Below, piece by piece: positions 1 through 11,269 of a stretch of 55,085 bases of DNA. The stretch comes from Cytospora piceicola (taxonomy: Eukaryota; Ascomycota; Sordariomycetes; Diaporthales; Cytosporaceae): NCBI GenBank assembly GCA_023375675.1, contig JALQBC010000085.1:1-55085 (forward strand). Reading direction: 5' to 3'. Position 1 is the first letter of the stretch, and the number at the start of each line of letters is the position of its first letter. A program made the translations under genes and the position numbers. The notes beneath the pieces are model-generated. The model ran no database searches, was not told the origin of the DNA, and was given only the letters and a program-made list of their open reading frames with translations.

Positions 1-110
1 TTAGTAAGTTAGTTAGTAAGTTAGTTAGTAAGTTAGTTAGTAAGTTAGTTAGTAAGTTAGTTAGTAAGTTAGTTAGTAAGTTAGTTAGTAAGTTAGTTAG
101 TAAGTTAGTT

Positions 111-162
<52 letters not shown>

Positions 163-511
163 GGTAGGTTACTTAAAAAGTTAGCTATTAAATTAGCTAT
201 TAAATTAACTAGTAAGTAAGTAAATAAATAAATAAGTAAGTAAGTAAATAAGTTAGTTAGCTAGTAGGTTAGCTAATAAAGTACTTAGTAAGTTAGTTAG
301 TAAGTTAGCTAGTAACTAAGTAGGTAAGTAAGTAAGTAAGTAAGTAGGTAAGTAAGTAGGTAAGTAAGTAGGTAAGTAAGTAGGTAAGTAAGTAGATAAG
401 TAAGTAAGTAAGTAGGTAAGTAAGTAGGTAAGTAAGTAAGTAGGTAAGTAAGTAAGTAGGTAAGTAAGTAAGTAGGTAAGTAAGTAGGTAAGTAAGTAGG
501 TAAGTAAGTAG

Positions 512-544
<33 letters not shown>

Positions 545-756
545 TAAGTTAGTAGGTAAGTAAGTAAGTAGGTTAGTTAGTAAGTTAGTTAGTAAGTTAG
601 TTAGTAAGTTACTTAGTAAGTTAGCTACTAAATTAGCTAGTAAGTAAATAAATAAATAAATAAGTAAGTAAGTAAGTAGGTAAGTATATAAGTAAGTTAG
701 CTAATAGGTTAGTTAGTAAAGTAGTTAGTAAGTTAGTTAGTTAGTTAATTATCTTA
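1..756. repeat. (TAAG/TTAG)n microsatellite block
   Basis: Simple-sequence tract built from TAAG, TTAG, TAGG and TTAGC tetramers and pentamers. The first ~115 bases form a regular 12-bp higher-order unit (AAGTTAGTTAGT); later parts are pure TAAG or alternate TAAG and TAGG. CpA and TpG are essentially absent. It ends where hairpin element A begins. It extends beyond the left edge of the window. Confidence 0.95.
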
Positions 757-922
757 CCGCTTAAGGCTGCGGAGGAGACGATAGAGTAACGCCCGAAGTG
801 CGTTACTTTATCGGATCTAGAGCAGCTTAAGCGGCGTATTTAACTATCTAACTAACTAGCTATTAAGTTTCCGATCCTTCCTAACGGAAGGCCTTCTCGG
901 CAGGCGGTCTTACCGCCGTTCC
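757..922 (-). repeat. GC-rich hairpin element A, copy 1
   Basis: Short dispersed element (about 165 bp) read on the minus strand. Positions 757-836 form a long imperfect palindrome whose arms are CCGCTTAAGGCTGC and GCAGCTTAAGCGG, with inner arms GATAGAGTAACGC / GCGTTACTTTATC around a short loop. A linker of TAACTA-type bases follows. The distal end (about 878-922) has three small palindromes: CCTTCC-TAAC-GGAAGG, GAAGGCCTTC, and GGCGGT-CTT-ACCGCC. The microsatellite abuts the long palindrome, as in every other A copy. No open frame is visible. Confidence 0.85.
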
Positions 923-1618
923 TCAGTCGGATTTAAACTCGAGCGTGCATCTTAGTTTAAACTTAAAGGCTTAAGTAAGTAAAGAGGAAGGGAAAGGCTA
1001 AGGTTCGGGTTAAAAACCTTAAGAACTTACAGAATTAAACCTATTAGCTTTAATAGTAAGCCTACCTTAAGGGCTATAATTTAATTAAATATACTATTCA
1101 ATAGCCCTTTTTCTTAAGTTTTAAATTTAAGTAAGTTTTTCTTAATCGGATTAAAACTCGAGCGTATATCTTAGTTCGAAGCCTTATCGTAAGTCTAACC
1201 TTATCTAAGCCTTAAAGTAACTATAAGCCTTCCGGCAGGTATTTAAAAACCTTAAAGTAACTAGAAGTCTTCTAGCAGGTATTAAAAGGCGTTATAATCT
1301 TTAGTTCTCTTAGCTGTTCGACAGCTAAAATCACTGCTTTTTATAGCTAATCAGATCTTTTAAATAAGTGCTATAGCGAATTAGTATAATTATAATTTAA
1401 AGCTAATTAGAATTAAAAACAGGTAGTATAAATCTTAAAAGTAATACTTTTTCTATATACTTACCTACCTTATAAAACAAACATTAACCTTCTTAACGGA
1501 AGGTATTTAAAGCTAATCAGAATTAAAAACAGGTAGTATAAATCTTAAAGGTAACAATTTTCTATTATACTCGCCTGCTTTATAAAATAAACATTAACCT
1601 TTTTAATAGAAGGTATAA
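923..1618 (+). repeat. Dispersed repeat B, copy 1
   Basis: Non-coding repeat also present at 42776-42903 (minus), 44041-44585 and 52716-53240. Recognisable landmarks are CGGATTAAAACTCGAGCG (occurring twice here, near 928 and 1147), a small hairpin AGCTGTTCGACAGCT, and a terminal block ending ACCTTCTTAACGGAAGGTA. The last ~115-bp block is tandemly duplicated (about 1384-1500 and 1501-1617). Its end hairpin CCTTCC-N4-GGAAGG is also found in element A. No coding potential is seen. Confidence 0.75.
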
Positions 1619-1639
1619 GTTAGCTAAAATATTTACGTT

Positions 1640-1965
1640 TAATAGTAATATAACTTAAGCTTTAACTTACTTTAATAAAAACCGAGGTTTATATAATAGT
1701 ATTATAAAAATAAAAGAATTTATATAAAAAGCTATTTAAAGCTTAACTAGTAATACTATAAATAATAGTTATATTATATATATAATTATAATATTATAAA
1801 AGTATAAGATTAGTAATATAATATATAATTAAAGCTTAAGTAATAACTTTAATAGCGTTATAAATCTTAATAATAAAGACTTTTAATTAAAAGAAAAAGC
1901 TATTATTATAATAAACTAAGATTTATTAAGTTACTATATATAAGGCTTATCTTTATATAAATAGA
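1640..1965 (+). pseudogene. Degraded fragment of element U
   Basis: This stretch aligns by eye with about 7480-7800 inside element U. Shared runs include AAGACTTTTAATTA followed by AGAAAA and a CTAT-rich tail, and CTAGTAATACT near 1748. It is more AT-rich than the copy at 7480. It shows that U is a repeated family rather than unique host DNA. No terminal structure is preserved, so this is a truncated relic. Confidence 0.6.
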
Positions 1966-2763
1966 TATATATATATAAATATATAAAATAAAGTATTTAT
2001 TAATAATTAACATTTTATTTATTTACTTATTCTTATATATAATTAATAAGTATATATATTTCTTAATATATATTATAAGTATAAATTAATAATTTAAAAT
2101 ACATTTATATATAGTTTAAAAGTAAAATAATTTATGTATATTTATATTTATATTTATATTCTATTATATACTAGTTAAAACTTAATATAACTAATAAACT
2201 TTATTTATAAATTATTATAAATAAAGTTTTAAACTTACTTAAACTATTTTACTTTTTAATATAGTAATTAAATTTAATATTTTATAATATATACCTTTTA
2301 TTTAAAAAGAAGTTATTATTTATTTTATAAAGTAAGTAACTATATAAAAAGTTATATTTTTAAGATTTATATTATTTAGTTTTTAATTTTAATTAGATTT
2401 AAATTATAGTTATACTACTTAGTTATAATATTTATTTAAAAGATTTATTAAGCTATTAAAAGTAGTAATTATAATTATTTTAAACTTAAATACTTTTAAG
2501 ATTATATAGCTTTTTAATATGTTTTTATAAGTTTATAGTTATTTAAAAGCTTATAATATATTATAGGCTTAAGCTTTAAATCTTATATATAGAAGGGTTA
2601 AGAAATAAAACGATTATTCTTTAAAGTATAAGATTATAGCAGGCTTATAAAAGGCTTATAATACCTTTATAACAGACTTTCTGTAGTATATATATAGTAA
2701 AAGGAAGTTTCCTTTTAAAAAACCTTTCTTTTTTCCTTTTTATACTTTAAAATATATCCTTTT
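1966..2763. other. Very AT-rich stretch, nothing recognisable
   Basis: Nearly pure A/T sequence with runs of TATATA and TTTATT. No frame or terminal repeat could be supported. It may be a heavily mutated continuation of the U fragment to its left or part of an older element. A small palindromic AAGGAAGTTTCCTTTT lies near 2700. Confidence 0.5.
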
Positions 2764-2768
2764 AGTAC

Positions 2769-2970
2769 TTTGAAACTACTGCCTAATTAGGCAGGCGGTT
2801 AGGCTTACCGCCTCGGCAGGGCGGCAGAACTGTTAAGCCGCCTAGCTTATAAATAGGTTGCTACACTAGGCTTAGCGATAGCTTTAAAACCTAGAGAGAA
2901 GACACACATAACCTAAGCTAACAGACTGTACGATCGATCGTATTTATATTACCCTGTACGCCTACTAACA
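2769..2970 (+). mobile_element. Solo LTR of the Copia family
   Basis: About 202-bp LTR matching those of the Copia elements at 14718, 32132 and 39110. It has a GC-rich block beginning CTGCCTAATTAGGCAGG, a central CGATCGATCG palindrome, and a CCTACTAACA end. A perfect 5-bp target duplication AGTAC lies at 2764-2768 and 2971-2975. No Copia internal sequence adjoins it, so this is a solo LTR left by LTR-LTR recombination. It retains more C and G than the surrounding DNA, as expected of a short sequence partly spared by RIP. Confidence 0.85.
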
Positions 2971-2975
2971 AGTAC

Positions 2976-4586
2976 TTACTTACTATTATATTATAGGCTA
3001 GCTTTTAGTATTTTTAAAGTATTTCTTATCTTTTTTAAGCTTAAAACTTAATAGATTAGTAAGTAAGCTAAATAATTTTATATTAGTAAACGATAATATA
3101 AAAACCGTTTTTACTTTATCCCTTTTTTAATAATACAATAACTACCGAGTTCGATAACTATTTATTTAAGAAGTAAGTAGCTTTAATGTTTTAGTAAACT
3201 ATTAATGTTTATAATAATAACGCTTTATAAATTCTTTAATTATAATTAAAGAATTTACTTTTAAAATAACTACCGATACTTTAGCTTTTTAATATAAGCC
3301 TTTAGTAATTAATACCCTTTATAATAATAATAAAGCGACTTTTTACTTTTAAAAAGTTACTATTAAGTATAAACTTTAAATTAATACTATTTTTATTAAT
3401 AGCTAATAAAATCGTTAAGTCTTTCTTTAAACTTTACTTTTACTAATAGTTTTAAACTATATATTTCTTTTATAAAAAAGAAGATAAAAATCAGTTGTTT
3501 AATATAACAGACTTTTTTAATTACTTTAAAAACCATTTTAACGATTTATACTACGTTACCTTTACTTTTATTAAGCTTACCGCTTTTCGAATAAAAAACC
3601 TTAAGATTTTCTTTTAATGTTTAGTTAAATTCGAATTGCTTTTAGGTATAATAAAAAGTCTTTACTAAATAAATAAAGTTTATATTAACTACCTTTATAA
3701 CTTACTATTAAAGTAATTCCGGAACGTAAGCTATTAAATAGAAAGTAAACCGATATAATTACTTACTTATAGTCGAAATATATTATAATATTCTTTAAAA
3801 TATTAAAACTTAAAACTTAAAATAACGCCTTTTAACTTTATACTTTATCTTTCTATAATCTTCTTAAAGCTAAAACAGCAATATAATAATATTAAATATT
3901 AATACTACCTCTTAAGTAACTAATTAAATAACTATTATAACCGAGGCAGGTTTTATACTCTTTTATAATAGGATAGTAGATACTTAGTTTTATAAAGGTT
4001 TATTAATACTACTACTACGTTTTAAAATAACGGCTATTAATAAGCTTAATAAACTTTTAAAGTAGTTTATAACTTTTAATATAAAGTAAAGGCTTATCTT
4101 TACTATAAATCTTAATAAGATTATATTACTAATTACCTACTACTTTTTATTTATATTTTAATAATAGTTAATAAGTTAAAAGTTAATAATAAGCTTACCG
4201 ATAATAAGAACTCTATTATATTTTTAAGAATATATTAGCTTTTAAAATAAATTTTCTTTAAAAGTTTTAAACTTTAATATATTTTAAAGTAAGAAATAAA
4301 AATAATATAGATTAAAACCTTTAAAATAAAACCTTCTTTTTTTATACCTGTTTTGTTTTTAATAATATACACTGTTTAACGTTTAAATTAATAGCGGTTA
4401 TAACTATTATAATATAATTAATAAACGTTTTATTTAAAGCATTAGCTTTAAGTAAATTTAATTACCTTATATTTATAATTTAAGTATAGTTTTAAATATT
4501 TAACATAACCCGTTTATTACTTATATAGCTTAAACTATAATTAATATAACTAAATAATAATAGCTTATATTCTTATATAGAATTAT
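2976..4586 (+). pseudogene. Gypsy-1: gag region of a RIP-degraded Ty3/Gypsy element
   Basis: First preserved segment of the oldest retroelement in the window. About 3480-3720 gives a Gag-like reading, including FNYFKNHFNDLYYVTFT and then LRMKNLK-like and FRNVSYQ patterns that resemble the retrotransposon Gag capsid fold (family knowledge). TAA and TAG stand at the glutamine and tryptophan positions. A possible zinc-knuckle relic (C-F-x-F-N-N-I-H-C) lies near 4350. The polyprotein continues after the D1/U insertion at 12495. No start codon can be assigned. The call rests mainly on its continuity with the clear reverse transcriptase and RNase H relics downstream. Confidence 0.55.
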
Positions 4587-4910
4587 AAGATTAAAGATTT
4601 ATACTGCTAGTACAGAGATTTATGCTGCTATATTATATAGTACTTGAATTAAAAGGCCCTACCGCTATAAATTAATCTAATTAGCTAAATAAAAAAAGCT
4701 GCTTACCTTATAAGTTACTTAAGTATATTATAATGTTTAATAGTAACTAATTAAAGCGACTATTTAAATTAATTAAAGCGATTAAATTAAATTAGTTAAA
4801 GCGATTAAATTAAATTATAATAATGCGATTAAATTAAACTAATTAAAGTAAAGTAGTTAAGGCGCTAGTTAATTAAATTAATATATAGCGATAAAGGCCT
4901 TTACTTAATA
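4587..4910 (+). mobile_element. hAT-like MITE D1, left part (split by U)
   Basis: Left ~324 bp of a D-family MITE, heavily altered by RIP. The terminal AGATTTATACTGC motif occurs twice with the same spacing as in intact D copies. The body carries the AATTAAAGCGATTAAATT-type repeats found in all D elements. It is interrupted after GGCCTTTACTTAATA (4896-4910). The same 15 bases recur at 12428-12442, where the rest of the MITE resumes. It sits in Gypsy-1. Confidence 0.8.
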
Positions 4911-5119
4911 ATGATAATGTTATTTACGTCTGTGTGTATATATATATATATAAAGCCTCTTATAAAGCGTCTTTCAACGGGGAGAGTAGTGCCTCCTTAT
5001 CGCCGTATAAATAAAAGAGAAAGGATATAAACCGCTATAGTAGTTAAACTTAAAGGGCCAGGCTTAGTCGCCGAAGGTTATATAAGAAAAAGAAAGAAAA
5101 ACTAAAAAGGTTATATTAC

Positions 5120-5556
5120 TCTACGTTACTTCTATTGTTTAAAAAAGTATTGTAGATACTAGATTCTATAACGAAGGCTTAGAATTATTCCTATCTTAAT
5201 TAGCTTAAAATACGTTCGATTACTCTACCTTATTTTTCCCCCGAAGGGATTATAAAGCGTAGGTATTTAAGGAAGTACCTAGGTTATCGTAGTTACTTAT
5301 ATTTATACAGCTAGCTTATATATATATACTTAAATCGTTTATAGTAAATAACGAAGTCGCTATAGCTTAAGCGTTTTATTAAATACTTATAAAGTACCTG
5401 TCGGGAAAATATAAATTCCGGTAACAGAATTATAGCCTATAAGCCTTACCTTTAATAGCTAATTAGTACGTTTACGTTTTACTAATAATTAAAGTAAATT
5501 TTTCGCTTTTACTTATTTTATTTTTTTATTTAAAAGATTATACCTAGTCTTTCAGG
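5120..5556 (+). pseudogene. Element U, 5' coding relic (unrecognised)
   Basis: A plus-strand frame from about 5165 to 5556 stays open except for TAA/TAG codons at likely glutamine positions. It reads NEGLELFLS, then a glutamine-like stop, then SLFFPRRDYKA-like and VFKEVPRL patterns. It is cut at 5557 by the Fot1-like insertion. Weakly related sequence resumes after 7407. I do not recognise the protein. The long C-containing stretches (PPKG/PRRD) show this part is less mutated than the flanking Gypsy-1. Confidence 0.45.
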
Positions 5557-5558
5557 TA

Positions 5559-7405
5559 GAGTCCTTACCCGGGAAGTGGAACGGCCTTAGAAATAGAACG
5601 GCTATACACATTTTAGCCAGCCCTTTAACCTTAAATATCTTAACTACCTTTGATCGTATTAACTAAATCTATATATAGAAATGACCTTAGAGCTTATCTT
5701 TACAATATAGTCTAGTCTAGTTACTATCGTAATAAGGGTTTCTGTTATAGTTTTAGCTGTTACGTTATCGCCTTTATATATCTTCCTAGCCGTCTTTAAA
5801 CTCGTTAACTACGTTTATAAAGGCCTAGTTACTATCTTTATAGATTTTCTGTCTTTTCCGAGGCTGTAACTCTTTAACCGTAGTCTATAGTCTTGTATTA
5901 TCTTATTATAGCCTAGCTATTTCGGCCGTCTAACTGTCTATAGCTTTACCGGCCTTATTAATCATCTAGTCTTAAGACCTTTAAGAGCTCTTTTTAATCT
6001 GTTTTACTTAGGCCTTTAGATCTTAGGACTTCTATAAAGTCTTAATTTAAAGCTTTAAAAGGTCTAACAGGCTAGATTCGAACGATATCTCGGGATTTAA
6101 AGTAACTAATCGAGCTCTTTCCTTTAAGACTTAGTTTATTATTTTAGTTAAGTTCTATAGGACTAGCTTAGTTATATAAAAGCCCTTCCGGATATTATAC
6201 TATATAAAGGCCTTCTCGGCCGCCTTATAATAATATTCGAGGGTTTTCTTTTTATTTATAACGGAAGAAATCGAAAGGTAGTTAACCTTAGCCGTTTCTT
6301 AGGTATAATAGGTCTTAAAGGGAGAGAAAGGACCTTTATCGTAAAGCTAAGTAAGATAGGAAGTTTTAAAAAGAAGAAAAACTATATAAACTCGATTCAT
6401 TTAAGCCTATATTATAATCGAAAGGGGTAAATAAGTCTATATACTATCTTAGATAAAAAGACGATACTTATATTTAGCCGGCTATATTTTAAAGAGAAAG
6501 ACCTTTATAAACTATCTATAATAGATCTCTCTTATAAACTAGCCGTTTTTTAAATAATAGTATTTATAGTTAAGAACGACCTTAGGAAACTACTACTATT
6601 AAAGTAATCTACCTTCGAAAATTAGTACCGGTGTTAGCTAGTAGCTATCGGCTATAATAGCTTCGATTATAAACGTCTACGAGTCAGATTTACCTTTTAT
6701 AAGGTTAGTTTTTTTTAATTCGGAAAAGCTAAAGACCTTACAGCGGCGAAGCTCTTTAGAAGCTACTCTATTCTTATCTATATTAATAATATCTTTCGTC
6801 TTAATACCCTTATCCTTAATAAAGCTTCTTACGGCTTTAAAATAGTCTTCTAGTTTCTCTTTCGTAGCCTCTTTAGCCCGGCTTTATTTAAATAGGGTTC
6901 TTAACCTTTATTTAGATCTTTAGGTAACGTAAAATAAAGCGGTTAACCTAATACTAGCCGAGGTAAATGTCCTAGCTTCTTTAAAGCCGTAAGACCTCTT
7001 AAGTAAACTTATAAACCGTAGCCTTCGAAGGAGCTCGGTATAAGGCTTCCTCGGTTAGAATCTAGTCACGAATACCTTCCTCTAGCTATAGCGATAGCTT
7101 TTAATAGTTTTCGTAGGCTTTTTAGCGGCTAACACCGCCGTATAGCCGTCGTAATAAGGTACCGGTTACGATATTATATATTTAACAGGCTTCTCGGAAT
7201 ATAGCCTTACGTAAATTTATTTCGTCGATTACGCTAAGTAGCCTAGCTTCTTTAAGGTCTAGAAAAGTTATTTTATATTTTTTTAGAATTATTTAAGGTT
7301 ATTATAGTTATTTCTAAAAGTAATATAAATCAGGCTTAAGTAATAGGTACGGGGGTAATTACGCGTTTCATTTCCAGGGCCGTTCTACTTCCCGGGTAGG
7401 GACTC
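5559..7405 (-). mobile_element. Fot1/pogo-type DNA transposon
   Basis: Terminal inverted repeats of about 44 bp begin GAGTCCTTACCCGGGAAGT at 5559 and end ACTTCCCGGGTAGGGACTC at 7405. They are flanked by TA at 5557-5558 and 7406-7407, the target duplication typical of the Tc1/mariner superfamily. At 1847 bp the length fits Fot1-like elements. The tips kept their GC content while the body is RIP-mutated. The transposase relic runs on the minus strand. It is inserted inside element U and is therefore younger than U. Confidence 0.9.
5690..7260 (-). pseudogene. Fot1/pogo transposase, RIP-inactivated
   Basis: Minus-strand relic of a DDE transposase with N-terminal DNA-binding domains. Near 7250-7100 the reading EARLLSVIDEIN, then YNIVTGTLLRRLYGGVSR matches the Psq-type helix-turn-helix. 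It is followed by a CENP-B-type block (LEEGIRD-x-ILTEEALYRAPSK, about 7085-7020). The C-terminal part (about 6330-6050) reads NYLSISSVINKKKTLEYYY and then AEKAF, typical of the Fot1 C-terminus. Many TAG and TAA codons replace CAG, CAA and TGG. I did not assign the catalytic aspartates. The order of domains and the matching TIRs make the family call secure; the protein is not functional. Confidence 0.85.
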
Positions 7406-8189
7406 TATAATACTTATAAGGTATAGTTTATTTAGTTTACTAAGATACTTACTTTACGTAATAGCTTTAGCGATCTAATCGGCTTTTTCGTTACTTTTAA
7501 TATCGGTATAACCGGGGCTTTAAATAATAGAAACTAAGGCCGGAATATAGAAAACCGTATCTCGGAAAAATAAAAATTCGTATTAAGAGCTATCCGGTAT
7601 ATAGCTAGTAATACTTTAAATAACCGAGGTATTATCGATATAGATATAATACTATAAAAGCGTAGAAGTAGTTATATAGTATATCGTTAAAGCTTATTTA
7701 ACCGCTTTAAAGGCTTTTTAAATCTTAACGTTAAAGACTTTTAATTATAAGAAAAGGCTATCGTTATAATAGATATAGGTATCGTTTTAATAAACTATAA
7801 AGCTTTAGCTAGTATTACCTTTTATAGCTAAGTTATCGGAATAAAAGAAAACCGAGTATCGTAAGCTAAAGAGTACTATATTATCGTAATATAGTTTTCC
7901 TTATAGCTTAATATATAGTACCGATAACAGAAGTATTATATAATATATAAGAGTAAAAACAGGTTAAGTATAAGGGAAGGCGAGTATTAAAAGCTATTAT
8001 AAGCAGGTAGTTATAGACGAAGGGTAAAGGTAAGAGGTAAAGCGTCTCCCTTTATAGGCAGAGCTAATATAAAAGAGGTTCTATAAGTAAAGGGAGAAAA
8101 GGTAGTCTTTATTTAAGGTATAGAAACAGAGGCCGGCCTAAAAGTAAACTTACTATATTAAAACCTCTGTCAAGGAAAGCCCGCTATTA

Positions 8190-9440
8190 CAGTAGATAGC
8201 GACGACAGAGGTAGTATATTAAGCCGGGACGACGGCTTTAGCGGCTATATATATAACTTTATCGATATTATTAAAATATCTAAATTATCGTATAAAAACT
8301 ATTTCGTTAACTATACGTATACTAAGTTTATATAAGCCTTCGGCTTAAACTTCGGCTATAAAAAAGGCTATAAAGAAAACATAAGCGTAAGTAGTTTTAT
8401 AAGTTACTATTAAAGGAGTACCGATAATAATATAATTAAGGTTATAAAGATAAAAAGCTATACGATAAGCTTTAATAGCTTAGGTTTTAGTATATAAACA
8501 GAAAGAAAGCCGGAGGTTAAAGTAAACTCCGAGTTAGTAAACCGGCTTAATACTAAAGGAAATAACTAAAAGGCCGGCCTATACTTTATAAGATCCGGTA
8601 AAGCCGGCTTAAGAAAAGTAAAGTAGCTTAAACTTATTTAAAGCGAAAGTAATAACGTTATCTTATCTTTAATCTAAAGTATTTTTAAAGTTTTTAGAAA
8701 AAGTATAAGATATAGTAGCTATATTTCGACTAGTTTAAAAGAAGGTAACGTTATTAATATAAACGTAACAGAAAAAGACGTTTCTATATAGTAGTAAAAA
8801 GGAAAAATATAATATATATAGAATAAGGAAGGCTAAAAACCTTTATAAAACGTTATAAACGAAAAGGTATATAGCGGTATAGGTACTTTCGAAGCGTATT
8901 TAAGCTAATCGGTTAATAATAAAAACATTAACCTAACAGATAAAGTATAAAAGCTAGCTTTATTACTATAAACGTAAGGTAAAGCGGTTAAAGAGTATCG
9001 TGTTAAAAACGCTTTAAACGTTTATAGTTAAAAAAGAGGCCGTATAGCTTTATTAAAAGGCAGTTTTAATATTATAAGTAAAGTATATAGTTAAGTTTAT
9101 AACCGACTGTTTCAAGAACGCGCCGAAATATTATAGGTTAAAAAGTTAATAATAAATAGTAAAGGTAGATATACGTTAAGTAACGAGTTTTTTAAAGCCT
9201 TTATTAAAGTAGAAGAGTAAAGCAATCGGTCGGTAAAAACGGAAAATAAAATAGTTCGATTTACCTTATTTCAGGATTATAACGACTTCGGCTTATTAAA
9301 AGGCGTATAGGTAATATCTTAAGATAAAGCAGCTTTTATAAAAGGTTTAGATAGCCTTTACTATAACAGACTAAGCGAAGGTAAGTATATAAATAGTAAT
9401 AATATTAATGCTTAACGCTATATTATATAAGCCGATATAA
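8190..9440 (+). pseudogene. Element U, central coding relic (about 415 codons, unrecognised)
   Basis: One plus-strand frame runs from about 8195 to 9440 with no stops other than TAA/TAG at positions that read naturally as glutamine. It begins DSDDRGSILSRDDGFSGYI, passes FNSLGFSI-(Q)-TERKPEVKV, FRKSIRYSSYISTSLKEG and ALNVYS-(Q)-KRGRIALLKG, and ends near DKAAFIKGLDSLYYNRLS. It is rich in K, N, S, I and Q. I see no zinc finger, reverse transcriptase, integrase or helicase motif. A frame this long surviving RIP argues for a genuine protein of the element. No homology is claimed. Confidence 0.55.
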
Positions 9441-10089
9441 TATACCTTAGCTTTATTTATATATATATAAAGGTTTTATAAAATAGTAAGCCGGTCCGAA
9501 GTAGCCGGTTTTTAAAGATTTAAAATATTATAGTCGGCTAAAAAGCAGTAAAAGATAATAAAACGTAAATATTCTACCTTTACCGAAAAAGTAATAATAA
9601 GTAAGCCTTTATATATAAATAAAAAAGATCGGAAGGTGTTTATAAACCGGTATTAGTTAGTAATATAGAAGATTTAATTATCTTTTATAGTAGAAATAAT
9701 CTGTTTTTACTAATATTATTTCTTAATACGTTATACCGTAGCTTAAAACCGTCTTTTTATAAAAAAGAGGTTTAAAGTAAACGTAAGAAGTATAACGCGG
9801 TACATAGTATATATAATAGTTTAAAGACTACTATATAATAACGTAGCCGGAAACAGATATTAGTTTCCCGGTAACTTAAAGATAGTTTTATAATAAAGTT
9901 ATAATCCCGGTAGTAAAAGTATTTAGTTATATAAAGGTATTAAAGTTTAAAAGGAAGGTAATAACGAAATACGTTATAAGTTAAGTAAACTCGGTATACC
10001 GCTTAAAGCCGAGGCCTAAGTAAAAAGCCTTTCGGTAATAAGGTATACCGGTTAAAACTATTATTTAAAAAGTACTATAGTTAGATCCT

Positions 10090-10800
10090 ATATATAATAA
10101 GTAAAAGACTTATATAAATACGCTAAAAGAATTAAAGAAAATAAAATCGATTATATTACCGAGATTATATATAAAGGTAAGAAGGTTAAAGACTATAAGT
10201 CTTATATAATCTACCTATATAGCGATATAGTCTTTAAAGCCGGTATACTAACTATAATTCGGTTACTATATTTAGTAAACGACGTTAAAGTTTCTTATAA
10301 TAACAGAGTTATATAGAATAGCCTATTATTCTAATAAGTCGAAGACTTAGTCGGTTTCCGATTAGTATCGATACAGATTAGCGAAAGTAACGTCTTTAAG
10401 TAAAACGATATAATAATATAAAAAATTAAAAAGTTAAAGCTAAAACGTAGTATAATATAAGGATTTCTTAATATAAATAATAGTAAAAGGAGTATAAGTT
10501 TAGTCTTTTACTAAAATAAAGATATTATATCTAAAGTACGTTTTAATAAAGCAGCGTTAAATATAAAGCTCGGCTTATAAGTTTTAAAAGAAAACTATAT
10601 CGGCGTTAGCTTTAAAAGCTAAGTTAAAGATAATATTATAAGTTAAACCGAAGGCGTATATATTAGTTTAAAATATAAAGAATTTTTAAAAGTAACGTAG
10701 GTAAGGTAAGGTGTTTTATAAGTTTATAAACGGAGTATATATAATAAATCGAGCTAGATAATATTTATAATAAAAAGGTTTAAGCTAAAAAAGCAGCGAA
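10090..10800 (+). pseudogene. Element U, third coding relic (unrecognised)
   Basis: Plus-strand frame from about 10090 to 10800, open apart from TAA/TAG at glutamine-like codons. Segments include YAKRIKENKIDYITEIIYKG, DIVFKAGILTIIRLLYLVN, VEDLVGFRLVSI and FNKAALNIKLGL. It is basic and leucine/isoleucine-rich, and it is followed near 10790-10900 by a Lys/Arg/Ser-rich stretch. It may belong to the same protein as the 8190-9440 relic, since a few frame changes lie between them. The family is unknown to me. Confidence 0.45.
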
Positions 10801-11269
10801 AAGCCGGAAAGGTAAAGGCGGCTTTTTAAACCTCCGAAGTAAAAAAATTAATACGCGTTAGCTCTAGGCCGTTAGTAATAACGTTAGCCGGGAAAGCTTA
10901 TACAGTTAAATAAGCAGCCCGGAACTCTTTAACTCCGAGCTTATATAAAGCCTAGAGTTATTATATAATAAAGCGCTAAAGTTAGCTATCTTTACGTTTA
11001 AAGTATACCGGATATTTAAAAAAGGCTACAGTATATAGCCTTTAGTAGTTAATATATTAAGGAAGGTATTTATATAGCGTACTATAATTAGTTTAGCTAT
11101 AGTTAAGGTAACGCTTAATACGTATATAGCTATATAAGTTATAAAAGTCGGCGTATTATATATATTATATAACTTAGGTTTTTCGTTTAAAACGTTTAGC
11201 TAAAAGTAAACTAAAAAGCTAAAAGCTAATATAAACCGGTTTTAAAAAAAAGAACTTAGTTATAGTTAA

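Noticed and set aside
1..756. Telomere or telomere-like repeat
   Set aside because: The units are TAAG/TTAG mixtures, not TTAGGG. The same arrays occur internally at eight places next to element A, in both orientations, so they are not a chromosome end as such.
757..836. Rho-independent terminator or structural RNA gene
   Set aside because: The hairpin is dispersed in six copies tied to microsatellites, has no U-tract, and is part of a mobile repeat; the genome is eukaryotic.
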